A DNA stretch of 60,122 nt, taken from NCBI GenBank assembly GCA_037447655.1, contig JBBHKE010000281.1, positions 64,001 through 124,122 of the forward strand, given 5' to 3'. The translations under genes were made by a program, and so were the position numbers. Shown here in pieces: positions 10,989-22,200 of the stretch (its first letter is position 1; each line of letters begins with the position of its first letter). The stretch is from Zygnema cylindricum. Taxonomy: Eukaryota > Streptophyta > Zygnematophyceae > Zygnematales > Zygnemataceae. The notes beneath the pieces were generated by a model that saw only the letters and a list, made by a program, of their open reading frames with translations, was not told the origin of the DNA and did not search any database.

Positions 10989-12465
10989 GGGTGGCTTTCC
11001 ATTAGGCGTTTCAGTAATTGTACGGAAAATTTTACTGAAGGGCGTGCCTTCCATTAAGTCGCGTCTAAACCACTTTTTATTTGCGTGGCTCATTCTGGTT
11101 GGTAACACGTAGGTTAATATTCGATGCTTGAAATCTTAAAAGAATCTTCGAATGCAATGTTTCATAGTTCAAAAGTAGGCGTTTTTATGGTAGGCCTTTG
11201 GTCGGCGCCTTTATCGTAAGTTGTGTTATTGGCTTTTCATGTGATCTTCTTAGATCGCTACTTTGATCAGCGACCGTCCGATCGTCCGAATCTGACGGTG
11301 TAAATAAAATCTTTTGTCCGAATGTTTTAATTGGTCCAATATTTGGCCCGGATGTTTTAATTGGTCCGAATAGGTCCAAATACAATATGGGTCTTAAGGT
11401 CATATTGTACGTTTTGCATACAATAGGCCATAGTTGTTCAAATCGCGCGATTTTTTCCTTTTTTCCGATTAAAACGTTATAATTCGTAACTTTTGAATAA
11501 ATCGGAAAAAAACGCGATGTACTTTCTGTCCGGTAAACTGAACGAAAAATTTACGGAAACTGTACGGTATGTATAGTAAATGTACGGTTTTGTACCCTAA
11601 AAGTACGGAATTTGACTAAAAGATACATGTACTTTCTGTCCGGTAAACTGAACAAAAATTTAACGGGAAACGTACGGAATTGTACCAACATTGTAGGGGC
11701 TATGACGAAAAAAGAAAGGAACTGTACGGAAAATGTACAAACTGCGGGATATGTAAAATTTATTTTTGTTTACATGTACGGAATAGTACGGACGAAAAAT
11801 TCATTATCGATTATTACGATTTTTTCAAAAGGTTCAATGCGTTTGTTACGTATAATTCGTTGCGATTAAATCGTTCGCACTAAACGCCGTGAACAACTAT
11901 GCAATAGGCATATTGTATGGGCCTACTTTCACCTACATCGCAATATTTGTACGAGCGGAGGTAATATCTGTACTAGCGGAGATAATATGTGTACCGGCGG
12001 AGGTAATTAATGAGTTCTACAGAGCGCATTATAATGTACTACCCAAAATTTCAAAACGCAACGACAAAAAGGCGGCGGCAAACTTTGATGGTGGGAGCGT
12101 GACGGGATAATTTCGGCGGATTCCCAGCCACCCTGGCGGAAGGCACATGGCACACGCCACGTGTACGCACATACGCGCGCGCTCATCGTGGATTTTTTTT
12201 CTCTTTTCCACGTGGCCCATTTTTACACGTTAAGTCTTCGAGCTTTGTCCTCCCTGTGCACGGTCTTAACAAACTGTAGGGCTAGTGATGTGGCGTCACG
12301 GATAAAAAGTGTAATAGCATCCGACGGTCCGAATTTACGCCTACAACCTTGGAAATTTTCCCGTAATGATGTTTTCCTTCAAAAAAAAAAAAATGGTACG
12401 GATCTGTACGAAACGGTACGGCCCTCAGTAAAAAATCTCACTTTTTCGCTAATGGAAGGCCACCC
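10989..12465. mobile_element. PIF/Harbinger-type non-autonomous element 3
   Basis: Left end GGGTGGCTTTCCATTAGGCG and right end CGCTAATGGAAGGCCACCC are inverted repeats, flanked by TAA (10986-10988 shared with element 2, and 12466-12468). Non-coding. It contains a roughly 112-bp direct repeat starting ATGTACTTTCTGTCCGG at 11517 and 11628. The interior at 11160-11310 reappears in reverse orientation inside the element at 43734-44487. Confidence 0.87.
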
Positions 12466-12468
12466 TAA

Positions 12469-13236
12469 TCCTCCAATTGTCCAATTCTGATGATATATTT
12501 TGACAGATTGGCGAAAATCTTCGTCCGCTGGTTCTGCCTCCTTTGTCAACGAAACCAATCTTGACGATCGGCCAACAAGCTGTCACTCCCTCAACCATAC
12601 TTTTGGATGGTCCTTGGCCGACAAACAGTCTTGACCCTATTGATCCCGTCGCGTCACTCTGTGCACCCGGAAGCGTGACGTTTCGGAACCAATTTCCTCC
12701 TAGGTCGACCGACTTATCTAATCCATCTTTTATACCGGTGGGCAATCTAACGGCCGACGCCCGCACCATCCGCAGTTTTCCCATCGCAATTTTTGGCAAT
12801 CTAACGGCCGACGCCCAATTCTCTCTTCCAACTACGGCGAATTCCTTGGCACCATCCTCCACGTCAGATACCTTGGTGGTTATTCCAACAAAAGACATTC
12901 CTATTCAAGAAAACGTACGGCACAGGACCCGACCTGTACCTCTCCCGTTGACCGTAACATACACCAATCAAGAAGCGATTTGCCCGTTATAGGGCCTGGA
13001 CCGTGTCCTGTTTTTTCATGGCCGTTACACGCGCATGGGCCCGTCTAAGTACTACTTTAGACGTCCGTACGGACGTTTTGTAGACGCGACTCAAAACAAT
13101 ACTATTTTTTTCTATATATATATAGATTACACTCCGATGTTCAATCGTTTGGTTATCTTGTTTTCCTTAGTTTGGAGAGTAACAAGGAAGTCGAAGGCTT
13201 TAAGAACAAAAATTCCAAAACTTGCCACACCACGCA
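12469..13236. other. Upstream flank of the large GTPase gene; no assigned feature
   Basis: Both strands are open over 12449-12992 without recognisable domains. A short direct repeat GGCAATCTAACGGCCGACGC occurs at 12741 and 12792. It probably holds the promoter and 5' UTR of the downstream gene, but no clear TATA box could be placed. Confidence 0.4.
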
Positions 13237-16200
13237 ATGCTGGTTAACAACCAGACTTTGCAATGGCAATGCATCAAGGTGATGGATTTGCTTGAAGATA
13301 ACCAGAATGGAAGCCTTGTGGAGAAGATCATTTTGCGAAGGGACGGAGTGGCAAACATATGCAACACTCTCGTTTCAAAGAGGTGATTTTAGGGCCATAA
13401 GCGTCATGCTTTTTTCAGGACCTAGATGTAAAAAAAAAAATGATAGTAAGAAAAATTTGTTGTAGCTCAAAATGGCTTTGGTAAGTTGTAAAAAAAAAAT
13501 AAGACAAATGAACCGACTGAATATATTTCAGCTATACAATAAAAAATTTCGGAAGCCCAATAGCATTATCCTATATATTAGGCAACTTAGTGAAGTTGTA
13601 GATAGCGGCAAACAGCCTGCGAAATTCTAGCTATGAGTACTTTCAACAGTATGTTTTTTCCCTCTCTAACCATTCCTATTATCCTCAGAAGGACAATGTG
13701 CTTTTATTTCTCGATCGCTTGTTTTTATCGATTTGCTGACATGCAATGGCAATGTTTTATCATTATTGTAATGCAATGCTTAACCTTTTTATTCCTCAGT
13801 GAATATTCTGACGGATAAGTTTGAACTATTTTTGGTTCATTATCACAAACATACCTCCTGTATCGTAAGATCTGCCCTCACATTTTGATTAACATTTTTA
13901 TGGGATGATGGGTTGCAGCTCTACTCCTACCGCAGACATGATACTGTTTGAGAAGCTTGAGACGACCAAGCACAAGGCTTATGGGGTTTTTGGTCATAAA
14001 AACACTGTTAGAAAATTCCTGCAAGGACTTGGAGCCTGGGAGCCTGAGCTACCTGAAGACAATCTGTTTGATAGCCCTGGGATGTATGCCTTTATTTCCA
14101 CATCAAAACCTGCATACAGGAGCACAGATGCTGAGGGAACTGCAGGAGATGATACAATCACTGAACGGCACTCAATTTACATGGTAGTCTGGCCGAAAGA
14201 GGACGCTTTTGACATTATCCAGGCTCTAAACAAGACCACAGCATTTTTTCGCTATTTGACCAAGCTATGTCAACAGGTGAGCATTCCACCAATCATATTT
14301 GGTGGTAAATCGTTTCTTCCCTTACCTTCATATATGGATCAAATGCATTGTTTCGTCCACGCCATAAGGAAACATGGGCAAATGGAAAGATAGATGACAA
14401 ATATAAAACCTCCAAGGAGCTCGAGACCAACAAGTTGCAGGTCTGGCGCCAATTACCCGTCATGGGAAACACACAATCATATTAAAGCTTCAGTTCTTTG
14501 ATATATAACGTGTTACACTGAACTTATTTTTCTACCTTTGGCATCTGTTTGTTTGGCTTCATGTTAGTCAAACCTGACCAGTTACTGGTTTCTTCTTTGC
14601 AGGTCTTTGTTTGTCTGGATGAAACTTGTGCTCGCACATTCCCTAAAGATCGAAAGATTGAGAAAATATCTCGACGTCATGTGTACAAGCTTGAGGAAAC
14701 GGTTGTCCAGGAAGATAGCTTTTCTCTCCAGAAAGGTTTTAAACTCAAATTCAAAGAAGAGTCTCATTCTGACGGTTACATTTTGCCAATTGGCGGTGCT
14801 GCGGTGTTGATCGGGAATGGGGTGCAATCAAAAAAAAAGTTAAAAGCATGGTCCACGGAAGTGAAGCTTAACAAGAATGGGTTCATCAACATCGAAGTGA
14901 GTAATGGTGCTGCTTCCATGCAGTTGCTTTTTTATTTCGTCGCTACTTTTATTAAGGACGCAGCTTGACGATTCTCGCGAAACTAGAGGTCTAACATTTT
15001 TTGGCTCGTGTTCTGTCTTCCTGTTTGCGTGGCAGGATTTAAAAGTTAATTATTCTGTTCATTTGGATAAAATGCCCAGCTCTGAGCAGAAAATATTGTT
15101 CCGGAAACTATCTCAGGAGTCATACGACGCTGTGGATCAATTAGAAACAGAGCTTCGCGGGTGGCAAGATAGCTCAAGAGATCGTAAAACAAAGAGTGTG
15201 GGAATTGAGGAAGCAACAACGTCGAGAGTAGATCGGGATATCATTGTGCCAGGCGAGTCGCTCAAGTCTGGCTCGAAACAAATCCAATCTAAATTCAAGG
15301 ATGTCCGTAATTACGTGCAGGATAAGGCCGAAAATCTTCAAAAGCGAATTGGGGTGGTCCCACAGAAAGGAAAATTGAAGTGTGATCCTCAGGACAACTT
15401 AACGCTTCAGAAACAGAAAGTGGAAACAGAGAAACTATCTCGCCTGTGCGAGAAGCACTTCCATGTGGTACCTGGGAGTTCTCATCCACGTCTGTTTTTG
15501 TCTTCTGTGAAAATTTTGGGCTATTCTGTGGTGCTGGGGTGGACATTTAGAGGAGGATGACGGGCCGCGAATCAGTTACAAGGTGAAACACTTCATTATT
15601 CGTCAACACGAGCAAACGAGTCTTTTGAGTGATAGATTTTCGAAAATCCATCCAGCTGAAACAGATAGCGGGAAATTCGACCTTCCAGAAAGTATGAAGA
15701 TTATTAACGCTTGGTTAATAAAAGATAAACTATTGGTGGTGTCAAGGCATTTGTCTGAAGCAAAATCTGATGTTAGCGCTTTCAGCATTCGAAACGGAAC
15801 ACGGTATTTTACGAAGCCCATAAGTAGATCAGTCCACCTTGCGGATTTTGATGAAAAAAACAGATTGTTAGCTATTTACACTTACAGTAAGTCAACAACA
15901 GAGGATCTGGAGACCAGTAGCTTTGTTGTTTATCGTCTTAACGGGGAGTTCACGGATTTTAAATATGCGACATCCCAATGTTATCTCCAAGGAGAGACAG
16001 AACTGCGCAGCATGGCTTTCTTGCATGGCTGCCAAGAGCTCGCTCTTTTGGACTGTGGCAACAGGATTCAGTTTTATGACGTTGCAGCACAGCAAATTAA
16101 GCCCAGAGACATCAAGGTGGACAGCGAGCTTTCTCCTCTGAGAATGTTCTCAATTGAGATGGGGGTGTTTCTGATGATATTGTGTAGAACGGAAGGAGTA

Positions 16201-19200
16201 GAAGGCGTTCAAGTGTATCCATTCACCACCTCGTCATTACGAGCTCTACCACCTGTCAGCATCAAGTCACAATCTAAGGGAACGTGGGAAGTCTTTGAAT
16301 TTGGCGAGAAGGTGCGGCAGTTCCACTTATGTCTGTTGAGTTCTGAAAACTTTGTTATGAACAGCCACGTTCTTGTGACCACAGGGAATGAGAAGGCACA
16401 GATTATCTCCGAAACGACCAAAATTTTTGATGATTCTTCAAGAGGTAATAGTGAAATACTGATGACACCTCTTGAGTATATTCACTTTGTATATGACAAG
16501 TTTCCAATTCAGGGAGAAGCTAAACTTCAAAGCTCACCAGCAAATCCGCAGATGACTGTCGTTTTTAACTGCGACCTAGAATTATTTGTCAGCAACGAGC
16601 TGGAAACGCGTACGCGAAACTACGTAAAATCTATCTTTAATTTGCTACAGAAAACTGGAAAATCTTTCGGAGATTACCATCTTATTCACACACTGAAAGT
16701 AATAAGTCTGGATTCATTCCAGAGATCAATCCTTGACAACAGTTGCCCAATGGAGAGTTTTGTGGCTAGGCAGAATACTGGAGATTGGGTGAGGCAGCTC
16801 ATCTGCTTGGTACCTCTCCAAATAGTCAGAGCAGAAGACAACGCTTTTAATGTCCTCACAGACGGAATTTTGCTTCCTAAGGAGGAAGGCACGAAATATT
16901 CAAGAACTTGCAAAAAATATAAAATTAGGCGTTTACGATGCCATTCTCCGATGGTGGACTGGGAAAGTGCTGGTCATCTCTTCTATGGGCAAGCAAAGTA
17001 CAGGAAAAAGCTATACACTAAACCACCTTTACGGTTTATCCTTTGAAATTTCTGGGGCACGTTGTACTGATGGCTGCTGGATGACAATGTGTGAAGGGCA
17101 AGGAGAAAAAGGAGAAGGTATCCTGTATGTTGTGCTGGATTTCGAGGGTCTTGGTTCATTTGAAAGATCGCAACAAGAAGACATGCTTCTATCTGTCTTC
17201 AACGCTGCAATATCAGGAGTGACATTATTCAAGACAGATCTCCAACTTGGTCGAGACACTGAGAATATGTTTGCACGTTTTCAGGCGGGAGTGGGTCTTA
17301 TTAAAGGGGAAAAGCGATTATTCAAAGGGCGTTTTTGCATAATAAATAAAGATGTTCCTTCGAGAGACGTTGAAACTGTCAATTCTGAGTTTCATTCAAA
17401 ATTGCAACATATAATTGCAGGAAACTCAGAATGCAATTTTATCAAAGAGATGTACAACAGCGATTTTGAGATTTTTCCCTTTCCGCCTCTTGGAGATCCA
17501 GATTACTTCGTTGAGCTCGGGCACATTGATGCTGACATTAGATCGAGATTGGATGCATGTCAATTTGTTAGTGGAATATCATTTGCTGACTGTATGAAGA
17601 CTATCATGGCTAAAATGCAGCTTAAGGACTGGCGATCTCTTGATGGTATGGAGATTGAGACGCGCCTACGCTACCTTGAAGATCATCTGGAAATTGCCTT
17701 GCGGACTGGAAGAGCTGAGCTGGACGACTTTGTGAACGAAGAGCTTAAATATTTGGACAAAGGCGGTATGGTCGAAGAGTTACCTCTTCAGAATTTTCTA
17801 AGTAATGGGAGCCAAGAGACAAATATGGACGATGCGCTAAAGACATTTCTGGACGTGTCAATCACCTTTCCTGCCGGTGGTGCATCCTTCATAGATGCTG
17901 ACGTTTCTCTAGAAGAGCTATTTGACACGTATGAAAGCATGGGCTCTGTCAGGACAGGAAAGGCGCATGATATCTGGCACAACAAGTTCTCAGATTTTGT
18001 GGCTGCCATTTGTAGGCGGAGAGTGAAGCGCGTAATGACATGGGTGGAAAAGAATCTCGTTGGATTCGATAGCAAAACAGTGGAGACTGCCGATGGTAGA
18101 GAGGCCGCAGTTCCCCATAGGAGTGACGTGGCAACAAACTTCATCCATCAAACAAAAATACGCGCCAACAAACTCTGCGAGGATTTGACAGTAAGCCACT
18201 ATGCTTCCATTGTTTTAACCTGTTTCTAATCTCCACTTTTGATGTATGAAATTATGAATCCGTATCGGCTTGTATTGGCTCATTTGTGCCCATTAATTAT
18301 CTGCTACTTCGTGAAATGTCACAGTGATTGCGCCCCATGCAGCCCATTTTGGTTGAATATGTTTAATTTACATTTTTTATTTTAAATGTTTGTTTTTAAT
18401 TTTTGTAATTATATGGCATAATTGAAACATGGGATACAACCTTGGGGCTTAAATTTTGCCTGTTGTAAGCCTGATTCATTCGATTACAAAAGGTGGTGCT
18501 AACTTTTCCCCGAAAAAACAGCCAAAACATCCTTTATCTGGCTGTTTTTTTTTGTTAACCTTATCTTAACATGTTCCTTTGCTTTTCTCCATCCTCTTTT
18601 ATGCTCACTTTGGGCAAAAAGCTTTCCGAATTGGGTCGTTGTTTTTGTTCCTGAAGTAGTTACTGGCTTCACTTAAACTAATGTATGATTTGCTGTATGG
18701 CATCCTCTGAAAAAACCAGTACCAATTAGTCTTATTTAACCACTCGACTTTTACAGAAAAAAACTAGTGTTTCAATGACTTGTCAAAGCCAGATAATGGC
18801 TGATATATTTATAACATATGACTAGAAATATTGTGCTCAACTGTTCACAAAGAATGTTTATTTTTTTGTTTATTGTCATCTCAGTGTTTCCTGGCAATTA
18901 TAGCCCTATTACACTGATCATTTTAGAAGGTATTCGAAAACTCTCACATTTTCTGCAATTGTTGCTTTGTTTGGATAATGTTGTACAATTTGTCTGCCAT
19001 TTTAAGCTGACCAATTCTTTAACCTCCGCTTTTTTGACAGGTGTGCAAGTCAGTCTGTAGTGACTGCTACTTGTTTTGTATTTTACCGAAGAACCATCAT
19101 TCCTCAACACATTCCTGCAAGGGAAATCATCGTTGCAAGGAGCTCTGCTCATTCTGCAAATTGGATGGACACGACAAAATTTGCGGTGACAAGATGGGGC

Positions 19201-22200
19201 ATCCCGGGGAGCATGACTGCAGGTGATGTCGGCATGTGTCACGCAGATGAAAACACATATGTTTCTAATGATCCCTAAGGTGACAGCTCACTTTTCCAGT
19301 GGCCGTGTCAATGTTGAAGCCTGTCGGGAAAGGTAGTATTACAATTTTGTAAGTGATTTGGTCAAATATGCAGCTAGCTCTCTTAGCCAAATGTGGTAGT
19401 ACGATAGTCTCCAGTAGCTTGTAGTATCGTTACGTAACGTACACCATGATATTCGCACTGACAAAAGAATGTCTTTCTGTGTGACGCATGACATTTTCAT
19501 CCAGGGAAAAATATCACACTTGTGATCACCCCTGTGACTTGAAGGGCAGTCTCAACTGCAATGAGGTTTGCGCAGGAAAGGCAGGCCATAAAAAGTTCAC
19601 GACTGCTGCCGAACGTGGTACTGGGCACCTCTGCAGTACAACAAACATACTACCGTACCGAACAAACAAATATACGTGACGCGAAACGACATACAAGACT
19701 TAGACGAGAAATCGAACAAAAGACTGAATCGTCTAACACCCGATTCCACAAATGTCCTAACAAAATGTGTGGCGGAAACTTGCACTCACAAGTGTGTCGT
19801 GAAAGACTGTGAGCAGGTGGTTTACGACATTGCCGTATGACTAATTGAGGCTGGCAAAGCCGAAAAAGCTTTCTTAGTTTTGCTATACATAGTATTGAAC
19901 AGTATATATAACAGTATTGAATTCTATAAAGTCTTGAATGCTTAACAATTGTTACCATTTCGTATCTGTTTTATTGTTAAATAACTAGTGAAATGCCATA
20001 GCGCCGAAATTAACGCAGGCTAGGTGAAAGCTTTCTCAAAAACGACAAAGAAGAAATTAAAAAGGAAATATACGAATGCAGATGTAAAATATTATTTCTT
20101 ATTCAGTGCCGAATAACATGGATAAAAAACTGCTTTCAGAGTTGGTTCTAAGAAAGAAAAGAAAAGAAAAAAAAAATACATTGTGTACTCTGTTGTTAGA
20201 GGCCACTGTGTGCTGCATAAAGTACACGTTCTGTGGATAATCGTAGAAATTTTGAGCAAAAGCATGGAATAATCGTAGAGATGTACAAGAAAGTTGAACA
20301 GTTTTTAGAGTTTTTCGCCTGGTAACTCCGATTGCTGACATTGATGTTGCTCTGTGGCAAATGAGCAGATCTGCGCAGCTCCTGACCACTTCCATCTCTC
20401 TCCTAACTCGAGAACATTCCTTGAAGAGACTGGAGGAGCCCTCCAGGGCGGCATCGACAAGTTTGATGGACATTTTTGTGGCAAGGACCATCTTTGTTCA
20501 GAACCCTGTAAAAGTGATGGTATTTGTAAAGTGAGCATTGAAGTTAAAGAAGGTTTTCACAACTATGCTGGAAAAAGAGCCACGTTCACAGTGAGTTGTT
20601 CGACCGGATCCCTCACTTTATCGGAGTACTTGCAGCATCAAAAGTATTATTTTCTGAAGGTTTATAGGTCGATCGGATAAGTTTGGCTGTACTCCATTAG
20701 CAAAATCGTATGGAAGCATGAGACTGATGCATAAATCATATGTTTTGCAACCTTGGCATTTCAATAAACAGTTTTGAAGTGCAATGAAACATGTGCCGTA
20801 CACAGCTGAAATTCCGATTAGAAAAGTCTTCTGATGGTATTCCATTACAGACGAAAAGGTCTGTAATTCCCATTATTCTGGAAAACATGAATGAAAACTT
20901 TTCTATGTATTCTTAGCTCTGGTTTTTTAAATTGTGGAATGCAGTATGAGGCGGCATCCGTAGCGAAAGGTGAGAAGGAGGTATGCGGTGTCAAAATACC
21001 TCCATTTAAAATTGAACATGAAGGTCCACATCTTCATGACCCTGATGCCATTCACACTTGTGACCAGCGGTGTCCGACCTGTCTTTATTTCTGCGAACGA
21101 CCTTTCGGACATCCCGGAAGACACCATGCTGCTCATGGAATGATGAAAGACAGTTATTTTGTAGCCAATACTGAGGTAAAGTACCACCTATATTTTTTCT
21201 TTATTATTCTATTTTGTGGTTGGTCCGTACACTAATTAAATCGCGGTTTTTTCAAATCAAAAAATCGTAACATAGTGTTATGAACACTATTTATTGGAGG
21301 GGACTGAGGAGCCATGTCTCTCTACATTGAATTTGTGCTTTAGGTTCTAGTTCGACATTCACACTAATAATTCCTAATACACTAATGTCAGTGGGCAGGG
21401 TAGTTGACAAAGGTTGGGCATTTTCTTTCATAATTCCTCATTTTCTCCTATGTAGTCTTCTAAATTATAACTTGCGAGGAAATTACTAACCAATTTTAAA
21501 CTTACGTTTACAGGAGATTGACATTGGTTCGCGAAGATATACTGTGGGGGAGTCAGGGGAAGCGGAAATGTGTGGCATGTTCTGTAGTAAGCTTGGAAGG
21601 GGACACATCCATTTGCTTCCTTGTGATGCAAAACCAAATTCCCAATGTAGACACTCAGCAGAAGATGGACGTCAACATCAAACTTGTCAGTACATAGGCG
21701 GGTCTGAAGACAGAAGTCTCCGAACAGATAGGTTGGATGAGTTAACTCATGAGACTTATTGGGCGACAATCAATTGGACAGACCCTTGCTCTGTTATGGA
21801 GCGCAAGGTAATTGCTTAGCTAAGAACGGAAATGGATTTTACCAAAGCATTACCCTAATCACTGGGTCACTCCGCCGTCTGAAATGATTTAAATTTGTGT
21901 TTGTTTGTTTGTCATCAGAAGTTAAGGATTTCATAATGGCCTTTATATGCGCAGTTTTGACATGCAGTGGTCATGATGACTTGTAAAATTTGAAGAATGC
22001 AAAAAAGGACTGAAGCAACGCCCTAAACTACACCTTATCATCGCTATTAGAGTCAATAACTCTAATATCGTTCCAGGTTTTTCTGACCCAAAAACATAGT
22101 GCTAACAACACTGTTTAGGCCCAGAATGCACCATATTTACCGAACATAAATTTGTGGTGTTAATATTAATGCCTCTTAACACCAATTAGTCTCTAACTTT

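Noticed and set aside
12449-12992. Overlapping 149-codon frames on both strands
   Set aside because: No domain, no splice context and strand ambiguity; probably promoter sequence of the GTPase gene.
16809-16860. A 52-bp intron to explain the GTPase frame break
   Set aside because: GT and AG are present, but the interval encodes the VPLQIVRAEDN stretch that reads as conserved coding sequence, so a one-base indel is the simpler view.
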